A DNA stretch of 23,354 nt, from positions 1 to 23,354 of the forward strand of contig CAYRJD010000030.1 of assembly GCA_964424585.1 (NCBI GenBank). The letters run 5' to 3'. The notes beneath the pieces were generated by a model, which made no database searches, had not been told where the DNA came from, and saw only the letters and a list, made by a program, of their open reading frames with translations. Shown piece after piece: positions 1 through 8,080 of the stretch (its first letter is position 1; every line of letters begins with the position of its first letter). The stretch is from CAYRJD01 sp964424585. GTDB lineage: Bacteria > Actinomycetota > Acidimicrobiia > Acidimicrobiales > Poriferisodalaceae. The position numbers and the translations under genes are program-made.

Positions 1-107
1 GGGTGGGTGGGGCGACGAAGGGCCACGCGCGTCGAGCCGCAACATCGACACGCCGTCGAGCGCGGCAAACCGTGCGGCGTTGGTCACAATCGGTGAAACT
101 ACCCGCC

Positions 108-980
108 ATGACTGTTGACCCCACTGGCGACCCAACAGAGAGACCCACGAACGGCCCTACAGCTAGCTACTTCGGTTTCGATACCGAGATGTGCGCCGAC
201 GGCGTGTGGCTGATCACGTTCAACCGACCCGAAGCGATGAACGCGGCCACCGTCACGATGAAGCGCGACTTGGTCGAAGCGCTCACCCAGGCTCAGATGA
301 ACGACGACATCAGGGTCGTCGTGTTCACGGGCTCGGGTCGGGCGTTCTGGGCTGGCGACGACTTGGGTGGCTACGAGGCCGAACACGCCGGCGCGACCGC
401 GCCGATCTTCGGCGGACACCACAGCGCGCTCGGCACTTACGACGGCCTGCGCACGATCTCTCAGGCGGTGAACACTGCTGTCCGCAACCTCGACAAGTTG
501 ACCGTCGCGGCCATCAACGGCTTTGCCATCCAGACGGGATTTTCGCTCGCGCTCGCGTGCGACTTTCGTGTCGCCGCGCGCTCGGCCAAGATGGGTTCGG
601 CCACGCTGCGGTTCGGGTTGCTGCCCGATGAGGGAGGTCAGTGGCTGCTGGTGCAGCACCTGGGCGTGGCGGGTGCGATGGACTTCTTGATGCGCAAGCG
701 GATTGTCTCAGCCGACGAAGCTCACGGCCTGGGTCTCGTCCACGAAGTCGCCGACGACGACCAGCTGCTGGAGGTGACCATGACTCTGGCTAGCGAGCTC
801 GCGCAAGGGCCGCAGGTGGCGATGCGCATGCTCAAGCGGTCCATCCATCTGGCTGCCGAGCTGACGTGGCCTCAAGCGCTCGACGAAATCGCCGCGAAAA
901 CAGCGGTCACCGACCACCTGTCAGATGCTCAAGAAGGCGTCGCAGCGTTCAAAGAAAAGCGCGCGCCTCGCTTTGAGTAA
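108..980 (+). CDS. Enoyl-CoA hydratase/isomerase family protein (crotonase fold)
   Basis: This 290-residue protein belongs to the crotonase superfamily, whose members act on acyl-CoA thioesters in the cytosol. The family signatures are visible: NRPEAMNA near residue 39, GSGRAFWAGDDL at 76-87 (first oxyanion-hole strand) and the AINGFA...LALACDFRVAA stretch at 135-157. The start at ATG 108 was chosen because translation upstream of it is arginine-rich and does not resemble the family. By my alignment to rat enoyl-CoA hydratase, the second oxyanion glycine is Thr143 and the two catalytic glutamates are Ser146 and Thr166. Ordinary hydratase chemistry is therefore doubtful; an isomerase, hydrolase or other crotonase reaction is possible. 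It precedes a DUF1330 gene on the same strand after 127 bases. Family assignment is firm; the substrate is unknown. The first 107 bases of the window show nothing recognisable. Confidence 0.9.
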   Translation: MTVDPTGDPTERPTNGPTASYFGFDTEMCADGVWLITFNRPEAMNAATVTMKRDLVEALTQAQMNDDIRVVVFTGSGRAFWAGDDLGGYEAEHAGATAPIFGGHHSALGTYDGLRTISQAVNTAVRNLDKLTVAAINGFAIQTGFSLALACDFRVAARSAKMGSATLRFGLLPDEGGQWLLVQHLGVAGAMDFLMRKRIVSADEAHGLGLVHEVADDDQLLEVTMTLASELAQGPQVAMRMLKRSIHLAAELTWPQALDEIAAKTAVTDHLSDAQEGVAAFKEKRAPRFE

Positions 981-985
981 CCAGC

Positions 986-1030
986 CGCGCCAGCCTGGCT
1001 CGACCCGCGCCACCGCTGCTGGCGCGAGGT
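986..1030 (+). terminator. Possible hairpin terminator after the crotonase gene
   Basis: A perfect 9-bp inverted repeat (CGCGCCAGC at 986-994 and GCTGGCGCG at 1018-1026) begins 5 bases after the stop codon. The 23-base loop is long and only a short T run (TTT) follows, so this is at best a weak intrinsic terminator. It could also be a generic GC-rich hairpin. Confidence 0.35.
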
Positions 1031-1107
1031 TTCCGCTCGACGCGCAGCTAGGCGATTTCGCTCGGTCGTTTGGCACACGTGGGCCTGCGCGTGGCAAGAT
1101 GCGTTCT

Positions 1108-1407
1108 ATGTCTGCTTACTTCATAGCCCAGTACCTGGTCAAAGACCCTGACCTCTACAAGGAATATCAGCGTGCCGCCGCGCCGACGATCAAGGCATCC
1201 GGTGCCGAGGTCGTCGTGTTCGACGTCGCAGCCGAGACGCTCGAAGGCGAGCCGCCGGGCCCGCAAACGGTCATCTTGAAGTTCCCCGACACCGCAGCCG
1301 CGAAGGCTTGGTACGACTCACCGGAGTACCAGGAGATCATCGGCAAGCGTTGGGCTGCGACCGACGGGTTTGCCGTTATCTCACAGTCGATGAACGTGGG
1401 TGGTTAG
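1108..1407 (+). CDS. DUF1330 domain protein
   Basis: The product is a 99-residue ferredoxin-like alpha/beta-barrel protein of the DUF1330 family, whose biochemical role is not established. Typical features are the opening strand SAYFIAQYLVKDPDLYKEY, the central VVFDVAAETLEGE, and the end motif AKAWYDSPEYQEI followed by a predicted strand with FAVISQS. The whole domain is present and the length is normal. ATG 1108 fits the family; an in-frame ATG at 1099 would add only three residues, and neither has a strong ribosome binding site. Its last 32 bases overlap the 3' end of the convergent acyl-CoA ligase gene. Adjacency to a crotonase suggests, but does not show, a role in the same catabolic route. 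Confidence 0.85.
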   Translation: MSAYFIAQYLVKDPDLYKEYQRAAAPTIKASGAEVVVFDVAAETLEGEPPGPQTVILKFPDTAAAKAWYDSPEYQEIIGKRWAATDGFAVISQSMNVGG

Positions 1408-2965
1408 CTAGCCACTCAGCCAGCACGTTCTTGCGCACTTTGCCCAGCGCAGTGCGCGGCAGCGTCGCTGTCACGTACGTCTGCGCGGGCAGCTTGAACG
1501 AAGCGAGCTTGCCGTCGAGATGCGCGCGCACCTTGGCGTGCAGTTCGGCGTCGGCTACCAGGCCCGCTTCCATCAGCCCAGCTTCGGGGCCGCTTGAATC
1601 GTCGGCGCGCACCGCGATCAGCACCGGCACCTCGCCCCAGCGTTCGTGCGGCGCGCCTACGACCGCGAACTCAGCCAGCTCGCCCCACGACGCGAGGTGG
1701 TCTTCGATCTCCGCGGGGTAGACGTTCTCGCCCCCAGAGATCACCATGTCGCTCAGACGGTCGTCGACGTACAGCCAGCCGTCGGCGTCTTGGTGGGCGA
1801 CGTCGCCGGTGCGGTACCAGCCGTCGACGAGCGCCTCGGCGGTTGCCGTCGCGTTGCGCCAGTAGCGCAGCAGCACGGTGGGGCCACGCACCCAAATCTC
1901 GCCGCGCTCGCCCGGCGCGACGTCGTCGCCGTCGGGGCGCACGACCCGCACCTCACACAAGCTCGACGCCTTGCCGCACGAGCCCGGGTGGTCGGCTGCT
2001 TCATCCGCGCGGATGTGCGCGGCGATGGGAGCGGTCTCGGTCGCGCCGTAGATCTCACCGACTGCCAGCCCTCGGTCGAAGTACGGCTTCGTCGTCGCGG
2101 CGGGCACCGGCGACGAGCCGGTCATCAGGCCGCGCAGCGAGCTGAGGTCGGCCTCGCGAAAGCTGGGGTGTCGGCTCACCGCGTCGAGCGCGGCCGGCAC
2201 CAGCACCGACCACGTCGGCCGCCACGCTTGCGTGTCTGCGATGAACGCGCCCGGGTCGAAGGCGCGGTGCAACAGCACCGCCGCGCCGGCGAGCAACGCG
2301 GGGACGGTTTGGATGTTGAGCCCTCCCACGTGAAACAGCGGTATGACGGTGAGCACGCGGTCGGCGCGGCTCAGGTCGTGCGCGTGGGTCGAGTTGACGG
2401 CGTTGGCCAGCAACGCCCGCTGGCTCAACAGCGCGCCTTTCGGGTGACCCGTGGTGCCCGAGGTGTACGCCAGCAGCACGCCAGCGCTCAAGTCGCCCGC
2501 TGTCTCGACATCGGCCGCCTTGTCGTCGCCGACCGAGCGCCCCTGCGACGCCAACGTCTCGCTGTCGTCGAGAGCGACCACGCGACACGCTGCTGCGCCG
2601 TGCGCCATGCTCAGCGCCTCGCGCGCGTGATCAGTGAACGCCGGGTCGCACACCAGCACGCTGGGTTGAGCGTCGCCCAGGATCCAGGCGTGCTCGGTCG
2701 GCGTCAGCCGTGAGTTGAGCGGCAGGTAGATCGCGCCGATGCGAGCGCAGCCAAACAGCAGGTGCAGCGCGCTGGGACGGTTCGGCCCCAGCCACGCCAC
2801 GCGGTCGCCCACGCCGATGCCACTCGACACGAGCGCGGCGGCGGTGGCGCAAATCGCGTCGAAGCACTCGGCGTAGCTCTGCGTCGCTCCCTCGAACTCG
2901 ACCGCCAGCGCGTCAGGTGCTCGGTCGGCCCAGCGTCCGACTATCGACGAAAGCTCGGCGGTCAT
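1376..2965 (-). CDS. AMP-dependent acyl-CoA synthetase/ligase
   Basis: This 529-residue enzyme of the ANL superfamily adenylates a carboxylic acid with ATP and transfers it to CoA. The P-loop motif YTSGTTGHPKG begins near residue 167. Further motifs are IYGATET, WYRTGD, and DRLSDMVISGGENVYPAEIE at the hinge before the C-terminal domain. The catalytic lysine is K509 in PRTALGKVRKN. The closest familiar types are long/medium-chain fatty-acyl-CoA ligases and MenE-like enzymes; the sequence alone does not tell me the acid. ATG 2965 was chosen over an in-frame TTG at 2986, although neither has a clear ribosome binding site. It lies 54 bases downstream of the NicX-like gene on the same strand, so the two probably share a transcript. 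It overlaps the DUF1330 gene tail to tail. Confidence 0.93.
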   Translation of the reverse strand: MTAELSSIVGRWADRAPDALAVEFEGATQSYAECFDAICATAAALVSSGIGVGDRVAWLGPNRPSALHLLFGCARIGAIYLPLNSRLTPTEHAWILGDAQPSVLVCDPAFTDHAREALSMAHGAAACRVVALDDSETLASQGRSVGDDKAADVETAGDLSAGVLLAYTSGTTGHPKGALLSQRALLANAVNSTHAHDLSRADRVLTVIPLFHVGGLNIQTVPALLAGAAVLLHRAFDPGAFIADTQAWRPTWSVLVPAALDAVSRHPSFREADLSSLRGLMTGSSPVPAATTKPYFDRGLAVGEIYGATETAPIAAHIRADEAADHPGSCGKASSLCEVRVVRPDGDDVAPGERGEIWVRGPTVLLRYWRNATATAEALVDGWYRTGDVAHQDADGWLYVDDRLSDMVISGGENVYPAEIEDHLASWGELAEFAVVGAPHERWGEVPVLIAVRADDSSGPEAGLMEAGLVADAELHAKVRAHLDGKLASFKLPAQTYVTATLPRTALGKVRKNVLAEWLANHPRSSTVR

Positions 2966-3019
2966 GTCGCCGCAGCGGCACGGCAAGCGGGCAACAGATA
3001 GAGAGCCACGCGAGTGCCG

Positions 3020-4066
3020 CTACGCCAGGTCGCCTTGTAGCACGCCCTCTACTACCACCGGTGTGCCGTCGAGCGACACCGAGTGGTTGCGCATCGGGAG
3101 GTCGAAGTGCCCGAGCGTGTGGCGGCCTGCGTGCTCGTTCGCGCCGGTGGAGTACAAGAAGTTGCCGGCGAACGCGCGCTGCTCGGTGCCGTTCGTCTGG
3201 CTGCGGTCGTACATCGACATCGTGTCCCAGCGAGCGGCTGGGTTCATGCCCCACCCCAGGTGGCTGGTGGCGTACGCCTCTTCGTCGCCCCACGCGGCGA
3301 TGTAGCTGCGAAACATCTCCGCATCGACGCCCGAGCCGTCGATCGAGGTCACGTAGTCGTTCGTCACCGTCAGCTCGATCGGCGAATCCACGTAGCGCTT
3401 GAACGTCAGGTTCATGTCTCCGGTGTCCATCACTACTTGGCCGTTCACCGAACCCGACGCCGGAAACGCGAGACACAGCCCGCCGGGCCAGTGGGTCATC
3501 GTTTTGGGGCGGGTGGTGAAGCCCCAGCCGCCGCCGCAGCGGGCGTCGGTGAGGTCGACCCGCAGCTCCGTGCCGGCAGCAGACGTGACCGTCATTTCGC
3601 TCGCGCCCATCAGCATCTTGATGCCGGTTTTGACCTTGGCTTCGAGCGTCGGGTCGGGCGCCAAGCGCTCCAGCATCTCCGGATGCTCATTTGAGACCAT
3701 CAAGATGCGCGCGCCGCCAGCAAGTATTTCGGGCAGCTCGGGGGCGTGCAGCAGCCCCTCCACGGTGCAGTCGACCACGAAGTCGACCTCGCGCAGCGCC
3801 GCGATGACCGCTCTAGAGCCAGCTATCGCGTCGGACGCACCGGTCGAACGCACCGGCACCGGCGCGCTCTGGCTGGGCGTCGGCACCTCGACGCCGACGA
3901 ATGGCACGCCCAGGCGGGCGAGCGCCAGCTCTGCCAGGTTGACGTTGACCGGCCGGCTCTGCGTTTCTCGCAAGATAGCCGCGGTCTGCGGCGGCGCCAC
4001 TTCGCACAGCGCAAAGACGCGCACGAAGCTGTCGATCCACTTGGGTTCAACTCGTTCAATCAGCAC
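3020..4066 (-). CDS. NicX-like (2,5-dihydroxypyridine 5,6-dioxygenase / M29 aminopeptidase fold) metalloenzyme
   Basis: The product (348 residues) resembles the family that contains 2,5-dihydroxypyridine 5,6-dioxygenase (NicX), an Fe(II) ring-cleaving enzyme with an M29 aminopeptidase-like fold. The diagnostic segments are SHLGWGMNP, with His269, and GHFDLPMRNH, with His320 and Asp322. These sit at nearly the same positions and spacing as the NicX iron ligands as I recall them (His265, His318, Asp320). The start is GTG 4066, set by a near-perfect Shine-Dalgarno sequence at 4071-4079 on this strand; reading further upstream adds a non-family leader. It is transcribed toward the acyl-CoA ligase and divergently from the serine hydrolase. 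Substrate is uncertain: the family also holds uncharacterised leucyl aminopeptidase-like proteins, so nicotinate or pyridine degradation is not shown by this window. Confidence 0.8.
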   Translation of the reverse strand: MLIERVEPKWIDSFVRVFALCEVAPPQTAAILRETQSRPVNVNLAELALARLGVPFVGVEVPTPSQSAPVPVRSTGASDAIAGSRAVIAALREVDFVVDCTVEGLLHAPELPEILAGGARILMVSNEHPEMLERLAPDPTLEAKVKTGIKMLMGASEMTVTSAAGTELRVDLTDARCGGGWGFTTRPKTMTHWPGGLCLAFPASGSVNGQVVMDTGDMNLTFKRYVDSPIELTVTNDYVTSIDGSGVDAEMFRSYIAAWGDEEAYATSHLGWGMNPAARWDTMSMYDRSQTNGTEQRAFAGNFLYSTGANEHAGRHTLGHFDLPMRNHSVSLDGTPVVVEGVLQGDLA

Positions 4067-4070
4067 GATT

Positions 4071-4079
4071 ACCTCCTTT
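4071..4079 (-). promoter_or_regulatory. Strong ribosome binding site fixing the GTG start of the NicX-like gene
   Basis: Read on the minus strand this is AAAGGAGGT, almost fully complementary to the 16S rRNA tail, followed by a four-base gap and GTG at 4066. It is the strongest Shine-Dalgarno site I noticed in the window and decides the start codon, removing 32 residues from the longest open frame. Confidence 0.85.
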
Positions 4080-4164
4080 GGTGAGCCCCACGCTAGATGA
4101 CCGGTAGCTTGCCGAAGGTGCAGCCAACAAGCACAGCTAGCGAGCACGACATGAGGGAGCAACC

Positions 4165-5574
4165 ATGAGCAACGAAAACGATGTCAGCCCCAATGCCGGG
4201 TCGCCCAATGCCGGGTCGCCCAATGCAGGCTCGACAAGTGCCGGGCCGCCGTCAGGGGGCTTAGCGGCCGGTGTCCGACTGCCGCCGGTGTGCGCGAGCG
4301 AAACCGACCCGCTCATTGGTCCGCCGTCGCCCGCGTCGCAGCCCGCGAGCCCGCCGGTAGTCAGCCACGACCCGGCCGAGCTGGGGTTCGACCCGGACCG
4401 CCTCGCGCTCATCGGCAGGCACCTCCGGCGCTACGTCGACCGCTCGTTGTTTCCCTGCACGTACGTGTGCGTGAGCCGAGGCGGCAAGCCCGCGTACGTC
4501 GACCTCTACGGCGAGCGTGACTGTGAGCGCGAGCTACCGGTCACGCCCGACACGGTGTTTCGCATCTACTCGATGACCAAGCCGATCACATCGATCGCGC
4601 TGATGCAGCTCTACGAGCAAGGCTTGTTCCAGCTGAAAGACCCCATCTCGCGCTGGATCCCCGGCTTCGCGGAGGCCCGCGTGTTCACGGGCGGCAACGC
4701 GGCCAACCCGACCACGCGCGAGCCAGCAACCGAGATCACCGTTCACCACCTGCTCACCCACACCAGCGGGCTGACGTACGACTTCCACTTCGCTTCGCCG
4801 GTCGACGAGCTGTACCGGCTGCGTGGCTTCAACTGGGGGCCGCCGGGCGATCTCGCATCCACTTGTGACCTGCTGGCCGAGCTGCCGTTGCTGTTCGAGC
4901 CAGGCACCGAGTGGAACTACTCATACTCGACCGACGTCGCTGGCCGCCTGGTCGAGCTGATCTCCGGCATGACACTGGCCGACTACTTCGACGCGTACAT
5001 CTTCGCTCCGCTTGGGATGAGCGACACGGGGTTTCAAGTCAACCCAGACGCCGTCGAGCGGTTCGCGAGCAACTACATGCCCAAGCCGCCGACGCTCGAG
5101 CGAGCCCTGCTCGACGACGCGCAGACTTCACCGTTCGTTGCGGCACCGAAGATTCTCTCTGGCGGCGGCGGGCTGGTGTCGACGATGGCCGACTACTGCC
5201 GCTTCACCCAGATGCTCGCCGCAGGGGGAACGCTCGACGGCCAGCGCATCATCGGCAAACGCACGCTCGCGTTCATGACCGCCAACCACCTGCCCGGCGG
5301 TGCCGACCTCACCGAGGTGGGGCGCAAGCTGTTCGCCGAGGCTGCGTTCGACGGCGTCGGCTTCGGCCTCGGCTTCTCGGTGGTCATCGACCCAGCCAAG
5401 TCGCAGGTGCTGTGCGAGGCGGGAGAGTTCGCCTGGGGCGGCGCGGCGTCGACCGCGTTCTTCGTCGACCCAGCCAACGAAATCGAGGTCATATTCATGA
5501 CCCAGCTGCTGCCGTCGAGCACGCATCCAGTTCGCCCAGAGCTGAAAGGCCTCATCTACCAGGCGATGCTGTGA
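4165..5574 (+). CDS. Serine hydrolase, class C beta-lactamase/esterase family
   Basis: This 469-residue protein has the beta-lactamase-type (PF00144) fold shared by class C beta-lactamases, penicillin-binding esterases and EstB-like lipases. The nucleophile motif SxxK is SMTK at 136-139. The YxN-equivalent is the YSYSTD segment at 252-257. The third motif appears as WGGAAST near the C-terminus, as in esterase-type members rather than true KTG beta-lactamases. LLTHTSGLTYDF near residue 196 is also family-typical. A ribosome binding site GAGGGAG lies just before ATG 4165. The first 65 residues are a low-complexity Pro/Ser/Gly/Ala leader containing a repeated SPNAG unit, with no evident signal peptide, so a cytosolic location is likely. 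It is translationally coupled to mycothione reductase through a GTGA overlap. Substrate unknown. Confidence 0.92.
   Translation: MSNENDVSPNAGSPNAGSPNAGSTSAGPPSGGLAAGVRLPPVCASETDPLIGPPSPASQPASPPVVSHDPAELGFDPDRLALIGRHLRRYVDRSLFPCTYVCVSRGGKPAYVDLYGERDCERELPVTPDTVFRIYSMTKPITSIALMQLYEQGLFQLKDPISRWIPGFAEARVFTGGNAANPTTREPATEITVHHLLTHTSGLTYDFHFASPVDELYRLRGFNWGPPGDLASTCDLLAELPLLFEPGTEWNYSYSTDVAGRLVELISGMTLADYFDAYIFAPLGMSDTGFQVNPDAVERFASNYMPKPPTLERALLDDAQTSPFVAAPKILSGGGGLVSTMADYCRFTQMLAAGGTLDGQRIIGKRTLAFMTANHLPGGADLTEVGRKLFAEAAFDGVGFGLGFSVVIDPAKSQVLCEAGEFAWGGAASTAFFVDPANEIEVIFMTQLLPSSTHPVRPELKGLIYQAML
4186..4245 (+). repeat. 15-bp tandem repeat in the 5' end of the serine hydrolase gene
   Basis: Four in-frame 15-bp units run from 4186 to 4245, the middle ones reading TCGCCCAATGCCGGG. 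They encode SPNAG-type pentapeptides; the first three units are nearly identical and the fourth has diverged. The in-frame unit length lets copy number change without a frameshift. Confidence 0.9.
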
Positions 5575-7040
5575 GCGCTCCACCCACAAAGCAGTTCGAC
5601 CTGGTCATCTTGGGCACCGGTTCGGCGAACTCGATTCCCGGGCCCGAGTTCGACTCGTGGAACATCGCAATCGTCGAGCGTGGCGTCTTCGGCGGCACGT
5701 GTCTCAACGTCGGGTGCATTCCCTCAAAGATGTTCGTCTACGCGGCCGACGTCGCGACCACCGTTCGCCGCGCAGGCCAGTTCGGCCTGCGCGCCACGCT
5801 CACCGGCGTCGACTGGCCCGCCATTCGCGACCGGGTGTTCGGGCGCATCGACCCCATCGCTGCTGGAGGCCAGGCCTACCGGGAAGGACCGGAGTGCCCC
5901 AACGTCACGGTGTTCACCGGCAGCGGACGGTTTGTCGGCGACCGAACGGTCGAGATCGAGCGACCAGACGGCGACGGCGACACTGACAGGGACGCCGAAA
6001 ACGATGCGGAAAAGACCGTCATCTCCGGACGACACGTCGTCATCGGTACGGGAGCTCGGCCGTTCATACCTCCCTTCGCCGGCCTCGACGACCCTGCTAT
6101 CGGCTACCACACCTCCGACTCGATCATGCGAATAGGCGCGCTGCCGCAGCACCTCGTGGTGCTGGGCGGCGGCTTCATCGCGTGCGAGCTGGGCTACGTC
6201 TTCGCCGCGCTGGGCAGCCGCGTCACCATCGTCAATCGCAGCCGGGTGCTGCTGCGCAAAGAAGACGACGACATCGCGGCGCACTACACCGAGCTAATGC
6301 GCGAGGTCGCCGACTGTCGGCTCGGCGTCGACGTCGCTCGCGTCGCCCGTGACGGCGACGAGATCACGGTGACGGTCGAGCGTGACGGTCAACGCCAAGA
6401 CGTCGTCGGCGACACGCTGCTGGTGGCGACGGGCCGAGTGCCGAACGGCGATCAGCTCAACTTGGCGGCGGCTGGCGTGAACGCGCAAGACGGGCGCGTG
6501 CTGACCGATGAGTTCTTCCGCACCAACGTCGACGGCATCTGGGCGTTCGGCGACGCCTCGAGCGAAGAGCAGCTCAAGCATCTAGCCAACGCGCAGGTGC
6601 GGGCGCTGCGTCACAACCTGCTGGTCGCCGAGGGACTCGACGCGCCGATGCGCAGCGTGGATGAACGCTTCTTGCCGCACGCGGTGTTCACCCACCCCCA
6701 AGTCGCGGCCGTCGGGCTGACCGAACGTGACGCAATCGAGCGTGGCGTCGACTACGTGAGCGCGACGAAGAGCTTCGGCGACACCGCGTACGGCTGGGCG
6801 ATGGAAGACACCACCAGCGTCGTCAAGCTGATTGCCGATCGAGCCACGAATGAACTCATCGGCGCGCACATCATGGGGCCCCAAGCGCCGACGTTGATCA
6901 GCCAGTTGATCGGCGCGATGGAAGCGGGCACCGACGTCGCGACCCAGGCGCGCGGGATGTTCTACATCCACCCCGCGCTCACCGAGGTGGTCGAGAACTG
7001 CCTGCTCGATCTGGCTGCTCAGCTAGAGCCAACCAGCTAG
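5571..7040 (+). CDS. mtr: Mycothione reductase
   Basis: The product (489 residues) is a flavoprotein disulfide reductase that would reduce mycothiol disulfide with NADPH in the cytosol, keeping the actinobacterial thiol pool reduced. Evidence: an N-terminal FAD-binding strand with GTGSANSI, a form characteristic of mycothione reductases; the redox disulfide GGTCLNVGCIPSK with Cys44 and Cys49; a second Rossmann motif GGGFIACELG; the ATGRVPN and FGDA motifs; and the C-terminal catalytic pair in HPALTE (His467, Glu472). An acidic insertion of about 15 residues, rich in Asp/Glu, lies near residues 136-150. The start is GTG 5571, whose GTGA overlaps the stop of the serine hydrolase. Its stop codon shares a palindromic CTAG with the convergent oxygenase gene. 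Lipoamide dehydrogenase is the main alternative, less likely given the N-terminal motif. Confidence 0.93.
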   Translation: MSAPPTKQFDLVILGTGSANSIPGPEFDSWNIAIVERGVFGGTCLNVGCIPSKMFVYAADVATTVRRAGQFGLRATLTGVDWPAIRDRVFGRIDPIAAGGQAYREGPECPNVTVFTGSGRFVGDRTVEIERPDGDGDTDRDAENDAEKTVISGRHVVIGTGARPFIPPFAGLDDPAIGYHTSDSIMRIGALPQHLVVLGGGFIACELGYVFAALGSRVTIVNRSRVLLRKEDDDIAAHYTELMREVADCRLGVDVARVARDGDEITVTVERDGQRQDVVGDTLLVATGRVPNGDQLNLAAAGVNAQDGRVLTDEFFRTNVDGIWAFGDASSEEQLKHLANAQVRALRHNLLVAEGLDAPMRSVDERFLPHAVFTHPQVAAVGLTERDAIERGVDYVSATKSFGDTAYGWAMEDTTSVVKLIADRATNELIGAHIMGPQAPTLISQLIGAMEAGTDVATQARGMFYIHPALTEVVENCLLDLAAQLEPTS

Positions 7041-8080
7041 TCGCCAGCTGGGTCCTCGACGCGTCGGCCCTCCTCTACCAAGTTGATCTGCCAGATCACC
7101 TCTCGCAGACGCTCGATGGCCGGTATGGCACCAAATCGCGCGGGGCGCTCGGGCGTGACCGTCGACGGAGCGGGCATCAAGATCGCGCCGGGCCGCGGAT
7201 GGCAGAACTGCACGACGCTGAGCCGGTCGCCGCTCTGGGCTGAGTCTGCGACGACCCGGTGAATGCCCGTCGAAATCAACCCGTTGGTGACGTGCTCGAG
7301 CATGATGCCGGTGTTGACGATGACGTAGCCCTCCGGCGGCGCAGCGTCGACCCAGCTGCCGCCAACTCCATACGGATCGTCGAGCGCGCGCGGGTCGTCG
7401 CGGTCGTAGTCCAGCAGCACCTGCAGCCCTCGTGCGGTAGCCCGAGGCAGCGCCGTGATCAAGTTGATGTCGCCGTGAGCTTCGGCCCACACGTACTTGC
7501 CGTCGGCGTTATCTGGGGCTTCGCTCATCGGCGGGTAGCGCAGCGCGCGCGTCAGGTGACTACCCCGGTCGACCATTGCGTCGAAGTAGGAGTAGTGCGC
7601 GCCGATGCCTTCGGCGATGATGCGCAAGAAGCGGGTCTGCAAGTTGACCAGCCGTTCGTGAAACTCTGAGAGCACCACGTCTGCGTTAGCGATGTCGTCG
7701 GTGGGAAACACCTGCGGGGCGTAGTGCCGTGGGTAGTCCGCCGCGAGCGGATGACCGGTCGGCACCTGCTCGCCCCAGTTGAGCATCTCCTTGTAGTCCG
7801 GGACGTCTGCGATGGCAGCAGCCTCGACCAGCAGACCGGTGTAGCCGCGCGCACCGTGTGAGTCGGCCGCCACGTAGCGCGCCTTGCGCTCGGTGGGCAG
7901 CGCGAAGAACGCCTCTAGCACGCCGTAGGCGTCGTCGAGCAGCGTCTCAGACAGATCTGACGCCGTGTACACGAAGCCGCCTGCGACAAGGCTGCGCATC
8001 GTCGCCTCGACGACGGCGCGCCGCTGCGACGCCGAGCCGGTCTCATACGCCAGCAGGTCGACGTCGATGATCTCAGCCAT
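7037..8080 (-). CDS. Isopenicillin N synthase-like Fe(II)/2-oxoglutarate-dependent oxygenase
   Basis: This 347-residue protein belongs to the non-haem iron oxygenase family that includes isopenicillin N synthase, ACC oxidase and gibberellin oxidases. The N-terminal DIOX_N region (GGFVYTA...FFALPTERKARY) is followed by the catalytic jelly roll. The facial triad is His202 and Asp204 in AHGDINLITAL and His274 in GIHRVV. The 2-oxoglutarate-binding RxS is Arg286-Leu-Ser288 in GDRLSVV. The family usually couples decarboxylation of 2-oxoglutarate to oxidation of a small molecule; the substrate cannot be read from sequence. It lies only 10 bases after the nucleoside hydrolase stop and probably ends the mtrA-led transcript. 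No clear Shine-Dalgarno site is visible, so coupling to the upstream stop is plausible. The start region carries an 11-bp duplication. Confidence 0.92.
   Translation of the reverse strand: MAEIIDVDLLAYETGSASQRRAVVEATMRSLVAGGFVYTASDLSETLLDDAYGVLEAFFALPTERKARYVAADSHGARGYTGLLVEAAAIADVPDYKEMLNWGEQVPTGHPLAADYPRHYAPQVFPTDDIANADVVLSEFHERLVNLQTRFLRIIAEGIGAHYSYFDAMVDRGSHLTRALRYPPMSEAPDNADGKYVWAEAHGDINLITALPRATARGLQVLLDYDRDDPRALDDPYGVGGSWVDAAPPEGYVIVNTGIMLEHVTNGLISTGIHRVVADSAQSGDRLSVVQFCHPRPGAILMPAPSTVTPERPARFGAIPAIERLREVIWQINLVEEGRRVEDPAGD

Noticed and set aside
1646..2713. A 355-codon plus-strand open frame opposite the acyl-CoA ligase
   Set aside because: It lies antisense to a gene with all ANL motifs, and its composition is typical of the complement of a high-GC coding strand.
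4911..5570. A long upstream extension of the mycothione reductase frame inside the serine hydrolase gene
   Set aside because: The extension is arginine-rich with no family similarity; GTG 5571 overlaps the previous stop and precedes the FAD motif by a normal distance.
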